64,000 bases of DNA from Hyphomicrobiales bacterium. GTDB lineage: Bacteria > Pseudomonadota > Alphaproteobacteria > Rhizobiales > Rhizobiaceae. The stretch lies in the NCBI GenBank assembly GCA_900468285.1, contig UBTF01000003.1:682001-746000 (forward strand). Reading direction: 5' to 3'. Below, piece by piece: positions 44,880-54,094 of this stretch (within the stretch, counting starts at the first letter, position 1; each line of letters starts with the position of its first letter). The notes under the pieces were generated by a model, which had not been told where the DNA came from, did no database searches, and saw only the letters and a list, made by a program, of their open reading frames with translations. A program made the position numbers and the translations under genes.

Positions 44880-45970
44880 CAGGTGTCCTCACTTGGGTGC
44901 ACGAAGTACATGACCGTCTCATAGATTGATTCTGTGTAGTGCCTCAGATACACCCGATAGTCGGGGACCAAGTCCAAAACAGCTCTTGGGATGTTCCAGA
45001 AATCGGATGGACGATGGTAAACGCAAATTGCCATTGATGGTTTCGCTCTGCGAATGGTTTCGCGAGCACCGGCTATAGCATCCAGCTCGGCTCCCTCGAT
45101 ATCCATCTTTATAAATGATGGATTCTCATTGATCAGGCTGTCAATTCTTCGGACTTCGATTTCCAGCATGCCGTTCGGGTCTATAGAAGATGCCGATCCA
45201 GCCTGGGAAAAGCGAAGCGTTTCATCGGCCTTGCCGGCACCATATGGAAGAATGCTGATGTTCTCGAATTGGGCCAAGCTCCGCTGGCAAACTGCCCTAT
45301 TCGATGCCTCGGGTTCGAAGGCGTAAATATGCCGGTAATCAGGAGCCCTTTTTATGAATTCCTGCGATGTATAGCCATCAAAGCATCCAACATCGACGAA
45401 TATTGGATTGGCACAATTGAATTGGACGAAATCTTCGAAGTACTGGAGCTTCTCCCGGTCTTCGAAGCCGTGGAGATATCGCGAATTATAGCTGTTTCGA
45501 AATGCGAATAGCTTTTCAAGCGTGTGTCGCGACAGCTCATCGGCAAGACGGTCGTGGACCCATGTTGCCGCTTCCCTGTTGGCGGAGAAGCTGTCTGCAA
45601 AGCCTTCGTTGAATACGGCTTCTGGTAGCGACAATCCGCTCCATTTGTAGAAGGCGAAATAGTCCAGATTTCTCAGCTGTTTCGCGTCAAGAAGTCGTGC
45701 AACATGTAGAGGCTTCCCGCCTGATGCCGCCAGTACAAGTGCATCAACCGGGACTTCCGACAAACGTACAACAGGTACGCCATCACTTGACGTCAGATCC
45801 GTAAAGTCGTCAACGAATGCAGCTATCTCTAGCTGATCAGCAATTGCCTTCGCATAAATATTACGACCAAAGACATACCGCTTCGCTGGTGGAGCGTTCA
45901 AAAAATCTTTGCAGAAATCCAGCGCGCGGTGACGTTCCTCGTCGCTCCAGGATCCATCCATATCGCTCAC
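44879..45970 (-). CDS. FkbM-family methyltransferase with N-terminal extension
   Basis: 363 residues. The C-terminal ~180 residues form the FkbM domain: IFVDVGCFDGYTSQEFI (motif I), YAFEPEASNRAVC and FIKMDIEGAELDAIAGARETI. The N-terminal ~180 residues include YVFGRNIYAKAIADQ and VPVDALVLAASGGKP, a short nucleotide-sugar- or CoA-ligase-like Rossmann segment often fused to FkbM domains in glycan clusters. It is coupled to the FdtA-like gene. It probably O- or N-methylates a sugar of the island's glycan, for instance the amino-deoxyhexose. Confidence 0.83.
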   Translation of the reverse strand: MSDMDGSWSDEERHRALDFCKDFLNAPPAKRYVFGRNIYAKAIADQLEIAAFVDDFTDLTSSDGVPVVRLSEVPVDALVLAASGGKPLHVARLLDAKQLRNLDYFAFYKWSGLSLPEAVFNEGFADSFSANREAATWVHDRLADELSRHTLEKLFAFRNSYNSRYLHGFEDREKLQYFEDFVQFNCANPIFVDVGCFDGYTSQEFIKRAPDYRHIYAFEPEASNRAVCQRSLAQFENISILPYGAGKADETLRFSQAGSASSIDPNGMLEIEVRRIDSLINENPSFIKMDIEGAELDAIAGARETIRRAKPSMAICVYHRPSDFWNIPRAVLDLVPDYRVYLRHYTESIYETVMYFVHPSEDT

Positions 45971-46016
45971 TTTACTTCGTCCTTTTGAATTGTTATGCGC
46001 TTGTGGTATCTAAATG

Positions 46017-47180
46017 TCATGGTACGCCGTAAGCCGGGAGAAATATTGGCTGGGCGGCCTTCCCATCAGCCGATGTCTCTTTTGCTCCACGGAAGAAAAC
46101 GATAGCCGCCTTGTCGAATGGAGCGGGTCCCAGCTTTTGACCGCTTTCCTTCAGCGGCACGTAAATGACCTCACGGCCCTGCGCGTCGAGGCCAGCTCCA
46201 AAAAACGGAACATCTTTGTCGACTGAAACGATGCGCCGTTCGACCTGTGTCGTTCTTTCGCTCAAGGTTGGCAAGTTAGGCGTCTCACCCAGAAAACCGG
46301 AAATGTACGCATCTTCGTAGTCGAAAGCGAATGCGTATTTAAACTGATGTCCGTAAAGATCGCCCGGGCATCTCCGCATACATTCAATGATCCAGAACTC
46401 AGTTTCGGATGCAATAAACTGCGTGTGAAGAAGGCCGTTCACAAGATCCAGCTCCTTCACGAGTTTTTCCATAGCGGAGTGGACAGACGCCTTTTGAGCG
46501 GTGCTTAATCGTGAAGGATACGACGAACGATCCACCTGGTAAGGATAGACTTCGCAAAACTCGTCTACGAAATCGTGCCACACGATCTTGCCGTCGACAA
46601 TGAATGAGGTATGGCTGTGCAACCCACCGTCGACGAATTGCTCGACCACCGCAGCGCTTGTCCTGGACATCGAGAACGCCATCTTTGCGGCGCCAATTGC
46701 TTCCGCGACGTTGCTGACACGTGTCACGCCTCTGCCGCTAAAGCTGTCAACCGGTTTTACGAGGGCCTGGCCAGAGAATTCCGCAAGATTTAGCGGCTCC
46801 TGCGCATTGAAATGTCCATAGGTCCGCGGCGCTGGAATGCCAGCTTCCTCGCAAAATTGTCTGAATCGATCTTTGACGTGAAGGATCTGCGTAGCTTCGG
46901 CGCGATCAAAGCCCGCGTAGTTCATCATTCCCGCAACATAGGAAGCCGCAAGGTAGGAATAGTCGTTGCAGGTCGGAACTATGAAATCAAACTTGTGCTT
47001 CTGGCATGCATCAAACAGGGCGTCTTTATCAGAGTAATCCTCAAAAATCGCTCCATCGGAATAGGCGTGGCAAGGGTCACCGGCGTGTTTGCCCATTGTT
47101 GTGACGTGGAAGCCTCTCGCTTTCAATGCCATCAGCATCGGCATGGCGCTAAAGCTGCTGCCGATAAGAAGTACATGCAT
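46017..47180 (-). CDS. ATP-grasp family ligase
   Basis: 387 residues using the ATG at 47180 with a GGAGAG ribosome site; the frame extends to 47258 without homology. The N-terminal segment MHVLLIGSSFSAMPMLMALKARGFHVTTMG is a pre-ATP-grasp domain. LVKPVDSFSGRGVTRVSNVAEA is the ATP-binding lysine and glycine loop, and FWIIECMRRCPGDLYGHQFKYA carries the metal-binding Glu/Asn-equivalent region. ATP-grasp enzymes ligate a carboxylate to an amine or thiol, so it could attach an amino acid or other acyl group to the amino sugar made by neighbouring enzymes. That use is speculative. Confidence 0.78.
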   Translation of the reverse strand: MHVLLIGSSFSAMPMLMALKARGFHVTTMGKHAGDPCHAYSDGAIFEDYSDKDALFDACQKHKFDFIVPTCNDYSYLAASYVAGMMNYAGFDRAEATQILHVKDRFRQFCEEAGIPAPRTYGHFNAQEPLNLAEFSGQALVKPVDSFSGRGVTRVSNVAEAIGAAKMAFSMSRTSAAVVEQFVDGGLHSHTSFIVDGKIVWHDFVDEFCEVYPYQVDRSSYPSRLSTAQKASVHSAMEKLVKELDLVNGLLHTQFIASETEFWIIECMRRCPGDLYGHQFKYAFAFDYEDAYISGFLGETPNLPTLSERTTQVERRIVSVDKDVPFFGAGLDAQGREVIYVPLKESGQKLGPAPFDKAAIVFFRGAKETSADGKAAQPIFLPAYGVP

Positions 47181-47516
47181 ACCACACTCTCCAATTTGGC
47201 TATTTATCCGGCAAGCAAACGATGCCGAACGCCAACCTGCACGGGTATCCGATGACATCAGGAACTGGACTAGTCAAGGCTTTGAGGTGCTAATCCACCG
47301 TCCTTATGCGTGGAGAATTGGTATAGAAACTACAACGGATGATTTTACGAATCCCATGACGCTGCGTAAAATAAAACTGCTGCAACGCAAATATCCATCG
47401 TGTTGGTTGTCTGCAAACTATGCACCTTGATTTTTGCTGCGTGGGAGTCCACAAGCACCGGTGGCTCCGGGATCGCCCGGACGCCAATTATTATATCCAG
47501 CAGAGAGCCTTTATCG
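47181..47516. other. 336-bp divergent intergenic region in the island
   Basis: It lies between the leftward ATP-grasp gene and the rightward ABC exporter. It should hold the promoters of both runs. Open frames over it (for example 47400-47516, in frame with the exporter) lack recognisable homology. No palindrome or clear promoter boxes stood out. Confidence 0.45.
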
Positions 47517-49289
47517 ATGTTCTCCAGATTCATCACGAAACACCAGCGAAGCCTTCTAGGCAGGTTGCTGTCCGAAAATTTCAAAAGCCAGGCGCCTTGG
47601 TATGGAATTTCGATTCTGGCGATGATCGTTGTGGCCGCAATGACGTCCGCAAGTGCGTGGATCATGCGGGACATTGTAAACGCATCAGTTGTATCTAAGG
47701 ACATCGATCAGGTGTTCATGGTCGCCGCTGGCGTTGCTATTATATTTGCCATCAAAGGGATAGCGACCTACGTCCAGTCCGTGTTTCTCAGTAAGGCGGG
47801 AAACAATATCATTGCGCGGACGCAGTCAAAGCTCTTCAAGCACGTCCTGAAACAGGGCGTAGCGTTTCATTCAAAATATCCGTCCTCAGAATTGTTGATG
47901 CGCATAACCAACAACGCGCAAGCTGCGAGGGCCGTCATTGATCTGATCGTCACGTCCTTCGTACGCGACCTGCTCTCATTGATAGGCCTTGTTGCTGTGA
48001 TGATCATACAGCAGCCACTCCTGTCGTTGATGGCAGCGGTTATCGGTCCGTGCGCCATCTGGGGTGTCCGTATACTGACCAAAAAAGTCCGCAAGATTAT
48101 GGAGCAGGAACTCGCGTCGTTGGGGATGATAATCCAGAATGTACAGGAGACTGCAACAGGCATAAAAGTGGTGAAGGCCTTTGGTCTGGAGCCGTTCATG
48201 CAACAGCGCATGGATAAATATGTAGGCGATGTCGAAACGCGGTCGAATAGTATTGCTCGGCTCGAGGCGGCATCAAGTCCGGTCATGGAGACGCTGTCGG
48301 GTTTCGCTATTGCCGGAGTGGTTGCCATCAGCGGGATTTGGGTATTGCAGCAAGGCAATACGCCGGGCGAGCTGATGTCGTTTATCACGGCACTCTTATT
48401 GGCATATGAACCCGCAAAACGTCTCGCCAGAATGCGTGTCAGTCTTGAGTCCGGTATCATCGGCGTTCGGATGATGTATGAGTTGCTTGATCATCCGGTT
48501 GACCTTGCAGAAGACGTAGACGCTACCGATCTCCCGGACGGCCCCGGCGAAGTCCGTTTCACTAACGTCGATTTCTCTTATACGTCCGGGCACAAGTTGT
48601 TTAACGGGCTGAACATTTCATTTCCGGCGGGAAAAACCACCGCGCTGATTGGAGCGTCGGGTGGCGGCAAGTCGACGATCATCAACCTCATCATGAGACT
48701 TTACGATCCAGAAGGCGGGTCGATCTCAATCGATGGAGCTGACATCCGGAAAGCCAAATTCAAGTCTTTGCGTTCACGCATGGCTTACGTTGGCCAGGAC
48801 ACCTTTCTCTTTAGCGGAAGTGTGAAATACAACATTGGTCTTGGGCGTGAGGGCGCAAGCGATGATGAGATTATCGCGGCCGCGAAAGCAGCTAATGCAC
48901 ATGATTTCATCGTGCGTTTGCCAAATGGCTACGACACATCCGTCGGAGAGAATGGAGCGAACTTATCTGGTGGACAGAAGCAGCGCATTACCGTTGCCCG
49001 CGCCATGCTGAGAAACGCTGACATCTTAATTCTCGACGAGGCGACGAGCGCGCTGGATTCTGAATCCGAGGCGCTCATCCAGCAAGCTTTAACGCGACTT
49101 ACTCGGGGAAAAACAACGATCATCATTGCACACAGGCTGTCGACCGTATCGTCGGCGGACAATATTATCGTGATGGAAGAAGGCCGAGTTGTTCAACAAG
49201 GCACGCAGACGGAACTTCTATCAACCGAGGGTGCATTCAGGCGGCTTTACGAATTGCAATTACTACCTGCTGCGCAATCGTTGTCGTGA
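47517..49289 (+). CDS. MsbA-like ABC exporter (fused membrane and ATPase domains)
   Basis: 590 residues from the ATG at 47517; the frame is open to 47400 but without homology. Six transmembrane helices occupy residues ~25-310 (first: YGISILAMIVVAAMTSASAWIM). The ATPase follows: LIGASGGGKSTIINLIMRLYD (Walker A), FLFSGSVKYNI, LSGGQKQRITVARAM and ILILDEATSALDSES. This is the homodimeric lipid/glycolipid exporter type. It is the only transporter in the island, as no Wzx/Wzy or Wzm/Wzt pair was found, so it is the best candidate for flipping the island's lipid-linked product. Confidence 0.9.
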   Translation: MFSRFITKHQRSLLGRLLSENFKSQAPWYGISILAMIVVAAMTSASAWIMRDIVNASVVSKDIDQVFMVAAGVAIIFAIKGIATYVQSVFLSKAGNNIIARTQSKLFKHVLKQGVAFHSKYPSSELLMRITNNAQAARAVIDLIVTSFVRDLLSLIGLVAVMIIQQPLLSLMAAVIGPCAIWGVRILTKKVRKIMEQELASLGMIIQNVQETATGIKVVKAFGLEPFMQQRMDKYVGDVETRSNSIARLEAASSPVMETLSGFAIAGVVAISGIWVLQQGNTPGELMSFITALLLAYEPAKRLARMRVSLESGIIGVRMMYELLDHPVDLAEDVDATDLPDGPGEVRFTNVDFSYTSGHKLFNGLNISFPAGKTTALIGASGGGKSTIINLIMRLYDPEGGSISIDGADIRKAKFKSLRSRMAYVGQDTFLFSGSVKYNIGLGREGASDDEIIAAAKAANAHDFIVRLPNGYDTSVGENGANLSGGQKQRITVARAMLRNADILILDEATSALDSESEALIQQALTRLTRGKTTIIIAHRLSTVSSADNIIVMEEGRVVQQGTQTELLSTEGAFRRLYELQLLPAAQSLS

Positions 49290-49398
49290 CCGAAAAAACG
49301 TGAACAATAGCAAACCCTTGGTTGCTTTTCTCGCGGAATGCTGGCTTTAATGTCGATGGCATTTGCTCCAGAGTTTGATTACGTTAGGTGTTGATGAG

Positions 49399-50511
49399 AT
49401 GCATATCCCCTTGTGGAAAGTTAAGCGGGAAATCAAACGCCTATTTGCGCAAATAAATCAGATTCCCTGGTTGATGTTTTCCAGCACGATACGCAAGACC
49501 TACGACAAACGGACGGAGCGCTTGGTACGCTTCATCAAGGGTGAGCAGGCGTTTGGAGATAACGTCGCGATCTTTCTCATTTTTCAGCCAAAAGGCGTAG
49601 AGCGCTCGACATTCGTGACGCTTAAGCACTTAATTGCAAATGGGTTCACCCCGATTGTAGTCTCGAATGCACGACTTGATGAGCAGGACATCGAGCGCTT
49701 GAAAAAATTTACTCAAACTATCATTCAAAGACCAAATTTTGGGTATGATTTTGGCGGCTACCGTCAAGGCATGATGTATGTTCTGGAGCAAAAATTAGAT
49801 TTAGACAACATACTGGTGTTGAATGACAGTATATGGTTTCCGATAAAGCCGAATTGCGAATTTCTCGCGGAAGTTAAAAGTCAAAATATTGATTTGTATG
49901 GTATGGTGATAAACAACCAGTACAAGCTTTCAAAGCGGCACCATGTTCAATCTTACTTTTTTAATTTCAAAAGGACTGTAATCGAGAGTGAAGATTTCTC
50001 AAAATACTGGATTAATCTCTTTCTCAGTAATAACAAGAACGCAGTGATCCGCCAATGCGAGATCAAAATGACTGACTACTTTAGGTCGCGTGGATTTTCT
50101 ATTGGTGCGAAATATAGTGTTGATGACATCTACAAGGTGTTGCCTTCCCTCTCTCCCTCCGAGCTTGAAAGGATCGTGGAATATCAGGCTACGGTGGATC
50201 CCAAGCGCAAGTCGGTGATTAATCGCTGTCTCCATGATCTCGGACGTGCAGCCAACGACTACCTCATTCAGAATCGTTTTTTAGGAAAGTATTTGTTGAT
50301 CGCTCACCCATTGGTGCTGCTGAAGTCCCTGCAATGTCCGGCCATTAAAAAAGATCGTCAATTCATCTACCAAGTTCAACGTAAAGAGATTTTCGAAACA
50401 AACCTCGATCGTGATCTTATCGATATCGTTCGGGATGAGATGATTGACCGAGACCGGCGCGCCGATGTTACGGGTGTCCCCACAAGACGGAGTGACATTC
50501 ATGCATATTGA
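49399..50511 (+). CDS. Rhamnan synthesis F (RgpF)-like protein
   Basis: About 370 residues; the ATG at 49399 is chosen over a TTG at 49363. Two segments mark the RgpF domain: IIQRPNFGYDFGGYRQGMMYVL (residues ~107-128) and NILVLNDSIWFPIKPNCEF. RgpF-type proteins take part in assembling rhamnose-rich polysaccharides, probably as glycosyltransferases. The rml genes for dTDP-rhamnose follow directly. The coding sequence is distinctly AT-rich: 49801-49860 has 23 G+C of 60, against 32 of 60 in a typical chromosomal stretch at 4921-4980. That supports horizontal origin. Confidence 0.78.
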   Translation: MHIPLWKVKREIKRLFAQINQIPWLMFSSTIRKTYDKRTERLVRFIKGEQAFGDNVAIFLIFQPKGVERSTFVTLKHLIANGFTPIVVSNARLDEQDIERLKKFTQTIIQRPNFGYDFGGYRQGMMYVLEQKLDLDNILVLNDSIWFPIKPNCEFLAEVKSQNIDLYGMVINNQYKLSKRHHVQSYFFNFKRTVIESEDFSKYWINLFLSNNKNAVIRQCEIKMTDYFRSRGFSIGAKYSVDDIYKVLPSLSPSELERIVEYQATVDPKRKSVINRCLHDLGRAANDYLIQNRFLGKYLLIAHPLVLLKSLQCPAIKKDRQFIYQVQRKEIFETNLDRDLIDIVRDEMIDRDRRADVTGVPTRRSDIHAY

Positions 50512-51052
50512 AGCGACCGCCATCGATGGTGTCGTGAAAATCATCCCGAAGCGACACATCGATAAGAGGGGTTATTTCTGTGAAGTTTTTAAAGAAAGTT
50601 GGTTCAGGGAACATGTTGCGGATATTTCTTTTTCGCAAGAAAATGAATCGCTTTCTACGTCTGTCGGTGTAATCAGAGGTCTGCACTTTCAGGCTGCGCC
50701 ATTCGCTCAAGGGAAATTGGTTCGATGTCTTCAAGGGACAATATTTGATGTTGCCGTCGATATACGGCGTGGTTCAAAAACATTCGGCCAATGGGTCGGC
50801 GAGGAATTGACGCCTGAAAACGGTGTCCAACTTTGGGTACCCTCAGGGTTCGCGCATGGCTTTGCGACACTTAGCCCTAATAGCGTCATCGGATACAAGG
50901 TTACAGCACCGTATAGCCCCGAAAACGAATGTGGTATCAAGTGGAATGATCCGGACATCGGTATCATTTGGCCTTTCTCGGAAACAGAAGCTATCCTCTC
51001 AGACAAAGATCGGCAACATGTGCGCCTTTCAGAATTGCCAGAGTTTTTTTAA
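50501..51052 (+). CDS. rmlC: dTDP-4-dehydrorhamnose 3,5-epimerase
   Basis: 183 residues from the ATG that overlaps the RgpF-like gene by 11 nt. The RmlC cupin marks are DKRGYFCEVFKESWF, SLSTSVGVIRGLHFQ with the catalytic His, RCLQGTIFDVAVDIRRGS and VPSGFAHGFATLS. Third step of dTDP-L-rhamnose synthesis: double epimerisation of dTDP-4-keto-6-deoxyglucose at C3 and C5. The run rmlC-B-D-A is contiguous and probably one transcript from the RgpF or exporter promoter. Confidence 0.95.
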   Translation: MHIEATAIDGVVKIIPKRHIDKRGYFCEVFKESWFREHVADISFSQENESLSTSVGVIRGLHFQAAPFAQGKLVRCLQGTIFDVAVDIRRGSKTFGQWVGEELTPENGVQLWVPSGFAHGFATLSPNSVIGYKVTAPYSPENECGIKWNDPDIGIIWPFSETEAILSDKDRQHVRLSELPEFF

Positions 51053-51079
51053 AGAACACAACCGAGGATCATCAACAAA

Positions 51080-52135
51080 ATGCGGGTAATGGTAACTGGC
51101 GGAGCGGGCTTTATCGGATCGGCACTCGTTCGCTATCTTGTCTCCGAGATCGGTGCGGATGTTCTGAACATCGACAAGCTTACCTATGCAGGAAATCTCG
51201 CGTCATTGCAGTCTGTCCAAGGCGCGGCGAATTACCGTTTCCTTCGTGCAGATATTTGCGACCGGTCAAAGTTACGGCAGGCCTTCGATGATTTCAAACC
51301 AGAGATCGTGATGCATCTTGCGGCAGAAAGTCACGTGGACAGGTCGATATCAGGTGCGGGAGACTTTATCCAGACGAACGTTGTCGGCACATTTAGCCTT
51401 CTGGACGAAGCGAAGCACTATTGGGAAAAACTTGAAGGTACCGCCAAAAGTCAATTTCGTTTTCTCCATGTGTCTACTGATGAGGTTTATGGATCACTTG
51501 GTCCTGAAGGCCTATTCGATGAAGAAACACGGTACGATCCGTCGTCACCATACTCGGCATCCAAAGCCGCGAGCGACCATTTGGCAATCGCGTGGCAGAG
51601 AACGTTTGGTTTGCCAGTCGTTATTTCAAACTGCTCCAATAATTATGGGCCTTACCATTTTCCGGAAAAGCTTATTCCTCTCATGATCCTCAATGCCCTG
51701 GAAGGTAAGGAGCTGCCTATCTATGGTAGCGGCCTTAATATTCGTGACTGGCTCTATGTGGAAGATCATGTTCGTGGACTTTTTACGGTCGCATCTCGTG
51801 GACGAGTAGGAGAAAAATATAATATTGGCGGACGCAATGAGCGTACGAATCTGGAGGTTGTCACGAGAATTTGTAAGATTCTGGACGACGTGGCACCAAG
51901 AGAAAACCCGCATTCAGACTTGATCAGACATGTTGCTGATCGGCCGGGGCATGACGCACGTTATGCCATTGACGCCACGAAACTGGAGGAAGAGCTGGGC
52001 TGGAGAGCGCAGGAGAGCTTCGAAACAGGCGTGGAAAAGACAGTCCGCTGGTTTGTCGATAATGAGGCTTGGTGGTCACCGTTGAGGAAACAGGTGTACT
52101 CTGGAGAAAGACTTGGGATCCTAACTCGATCATGA
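51080..52135 (+). CDS. rmlB: dTDP-glucose 4,6-dehydratase
   Basis: This 351-residue extended SDR has [16 protein letters not shown] (residues 4-19), [24 protein letters not shown] with the Thr-Asp-Glu catalytic trio, and [11 protein letters not shown] for the Tyr-x3-Lys pair. It makes dTDP-4-keto-6-deoxy-D-glucose. In this island that intermediate is shared: RmlC/D take it to rhamnose, and the FdtA/FdtB-like pair takes it to a 3-amino-3,6-dideoxyhexose. The stop overlaps the rmlD start (ATGA). Confidence 0.96.
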   Translation: MRVMVTGGAGFIGSALVRYLVSEIGADVLNIDKLTYAGNLASLQSVQGAANYRFLRADICDRSKLRQAFDDFKPEIVMHLAAESHVDRSISGAGDFIQTNVVGTFSLLDEAKHYWEKLEGTAKSQFRFLHVSTDEVYGSLGPEGLFDEETRYDPSSPYSASKAASDHLAIAWQRTFGLPVVISNCSNNYGPYHFPEKLIPLMILNALEGKELPIYGSGLNIRDWLYVEDHVRGLFTVASRGRVGEKYNIGGRNERTNLEVVTRICKILDDVAPRENPHSDLIRHVADRPGHDARYAIDATKLEEELGWRAQESFETGVEKTVRWFVDNEAWWSPLRKQVYSGERLGILTRS

Positions 52136-53022
52136 CGTTAAGGATTGTTGTCACCGGCAAGTATGGTCAACTTACTCAGTCGTTGCAGCGGCTAGGGCGA
52201 TGCGATACACAGGTAGTTGCTGTTGGGAGGCCTGAGCTCAATCTGGAAAATCCGTCGTCTGTACGGTCCGTGATTGAAGATGCTCGGCCGGACGTCATTG
52301 TTTCTGCTGCCGCATATACGGCCGTTGATCAGGCTGAAGAAAATCCTGAGCTGGCGTTAGCAATTAATGTGGAAGGCGCAGCTGCTGTCGCGAAGACCGC
52401 TCTGGGGCTAGGTGTTCCGATTGTCCACATTTCGACGGATTACGTATTCAGCGGTGAGAAGACTTTACCATATGTAGAAACAGACGTTTGTGATCCAATC
52501 TCGATCTACGGTTCGTCCAAGTTCCAGGGCGAGCAGCTTGTTGCAAAGATTACGGATAATCACGTCATTCTCCGTACATCGTGGATTTACTCGCCATTTG
52601 GAAGTAATTTTGTAAAAACAATGGTGCGGCTGGCAGAAACGAATGACGTCGTGCGCGTCGTTGACGATCAATATGGCTGTCCCTCATCCGCAAATGACAT
52701 AGCGAATGCAATTGTTTCCATTGCAGCGAAGTTAAGTGCGGAAAAGAATAGTGACCTGCGTGGAATTTTCCATCTCAGCGGCAATAATTCAGCGACGTGG
52801 GCCGATTTTGCCGAGGTCATTTTCGACTGCACACGAAAGCTTGGCGTAAAGTCTGCTTCAGTGGACCGCATAACGACAAAAGATTATCCCACTCTCGCCA
52901 AGCGTCCTGCCAACTCAAGGTTAAGCAATGAGAAGCTGCATTCCGTCTATGGCGTCTACATGCCTGACTGGCAAAAATCCATAATGATTGCTGTTAGAGC
53001 AATTTTGCATGACAAAATCTGA
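52132..53022 (+). CDS. rmlD: dTDP-4-dehydrorhamnose reductase
   Basis: 296 residues from the ATG overlapping rmlB by 4 bp; the longer in-frame start at 52069 lies inside rmlB. Motifs: [13 protein letters not shown] (NADPH loop), [34 protein letters not shown] and [12 protein letters not shown] (Tyr-x3-Lys). Last step to dTDP-L-rhamnose. The first glycine motif reads GKYGQL where many relatives have GxxGQLG, a small difference that should not matter. Confidence 0.94.
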   Translation: MTLRIVVTGKYGQLTQSLQRLGRCDTQVVAVGRPELNLENPSSVRSVIEDARPDVIVSAAAYTAVDQAEENPELALAINVEGAAAVAKTALGLGVPIVHISTDYVFSGEKTLPYVETDVCDPISIYGSSKFQGEQLVAKITDNHVILRTSWIYSPFGSNFVKTMVRLAETNDVVRVVDDQYGCPSSANDIANAIVSIAAKLSAEKNSDLRGIFHLSGNNSATWADFAEVIFDCTRKLGVKSASVDRITTKDYPTLAKRPANSRLSNEKLHSVYGVYMPDWQKSIMIAVRAILHDKI

Positions 53023-53032
53023 GGAGATACAA

Positions 53033-53893
53033 ATGAAGGGGATTATCCTTGCTGGTGGTTCGGGCAGTAGGCTTTACCCGATAACGCAAGCTGTCTCCAA
53101 ACAGCTTATGCCGGTCTACGACAAGCCTATGATCTATTATCCCCTCACCACATTGATGCTGGCGGGGATAACAGATATTCTCATTATTACGACGCCAAAC
53201 GATGTTGAGGCTTTCAAACGGTTGCTTGGGGATGGTTCCAGTTGGGGAATTTCTCTAAACTACGCGGTACAGCCTAGCCCCGATGGTCTGGCACAAGCGT
53301 ATGTCATTGGAGCCGACTTTGTCCATGGGCACAATTCTGCATTGGTACTCGGTGATAATATATATTTTGGTCACGGGCTTCCGGAGATTATGAAAGCTGG
53401 CACGAGCCGCACCAAGGGTGCAACCGTATTTGCATATCACGTCGTAGATCCAGAGCGATATGGTGTCGTGGACTTTGACGCAAATATGAATGCGACTTCG
53501 ATTGAAGAAAAGCCTGAGCGACCGAAATCCAACTGGGCCGTTACAGGTCTGTATTTCTACGATGAGCGCGTAGTTGACATCGCGGCAAATCTCAAGCCAT
53601 CAGCGCGGGGCGAACTGGAGATTACTGATGTCAATCGAGCATATCTTGAGCGCGGAGAGCTTTTTGTAGAGCGCATGGGGAGAGGCTACGCATGGCTGGA
53701 CACAGGTACTCCAGACAGTCTCTTGGAGGCTGCCGCTTTTGTCGCCACATTGGAAAAACGGCAGGGTTTCAAGATTGCCTGCCCGGAGGAAATTGCCTGG
53801 CGAATGGGATACATTCAGGAGGGCGAGCTCGTTAAGCTTGCCGAGAAACTTGGCAAAAGCACTTATGGGCGTTATCTGAAGTCGTTACTGTAA
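53033..53893 (+). CDS. rmlA: Glucose-1-phosphate thymidylyltransferase
   Basis: 286 residues. The ATG at 53033 has a TGAGGAGA ribosome site. The nucleotidyl-transfer signature [31 protein letters not shown] (residues 3-33) is complete, followed by [15 protein letters not shown] with a metal-binding aspartate and [16 protein letters not shown]. It activates glucose 1-phosphate with dTTP, committing step for both deoxysugars of the island. It is the last rightward gene before the right boundary repeat. Confidence 0.96.
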   Translation: MKGIILAGGSGSRLYPITQAVSKQLMPVYDKPMIYYPLTTLMLAGITDILIITTPNDVEAFKRLLGDGSSWGISLNYAVQPSPDGLAQAYVIGADFVHGHNSALVLGDNIYFGHGLPEIMKAGTSRTKGATVFAYHVVDPERYGVVDFDANMNATSIEEKPERPKSNWAVTGLYFYDERVVDIAANLKPSARGELEITDVNRAYLERGELFVERMGRGYAWLDTGTPDSLLEAAAFVATLEKRQGFKIACPEEIAWRMGYIQEGELVKLAEKLGKSTYGRYLKSLL

Positions 53894-54047
53894 TTTTATC
53901 ATTTGTTCGCCCCTGAACGGGGTGGGTACAGTGCTTGTTAGATGCTTCCTCGTCGAGCTTCGGCGATAACTTGGCGCCTTTTAGCAGGGTTCCCATACTG
54001 GCCTCGTAATCCTGGCTAGAGGTGCAGAAGCATGCTCTACTCACCAG
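53894..54047. other. Unassigned stretch at the right end of the island
   Basis: About 150 bp between rmlA and the right copy of the boundary repeat. It is not obviously coding. A minus-strand frame (53832-54044) contains a GTLLKGAKLSPKLDEEAS-like run that I could not match. It may be a fragment of a lost gene or mobile element, comparable to the remnants on the left edge. Confidence 0.35.
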
Positions 54048-54094
54048 GCCCCGGAACGTCTTGTCCCGGGGCTTGGTTTTTCATGATGCAGCAA
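54048..54094. repeat. Right copy of the 47-bp island-flanking repeat (contains a terminator)
   Basis: Second copy of the unit at 35346-35392, 45 of 47 bases identical. The GCCCCGG (54048-54054) and CCGGGGC (54066-54072) arms and the following T-run are kept, so it remains a plausible terminator for the rml transcript. It stops exactly at the base before the stop codon of the RND permease gene (54095-54097), where it is also placed to end that convergent transcript. Confidence 0.9.

Noticed and set aside
53910-53922. CCCC-TGAAC-GGGG mini-hairpin after rmlA as a terminator
   Set aside because: The stem is only 4 bp and no T-run follows; the hairpin in the nearby 47-bp repeat is a far better terminator.
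35346-54094. Composite transposon or integrase-driven island as explanation for the flanking repeats
   Set aside because: No transposase, integrase, tRNA or terminal inverted repeats were found. The repeats are terminator-containing direct repeats, so recombination at shared sequence is preferred.
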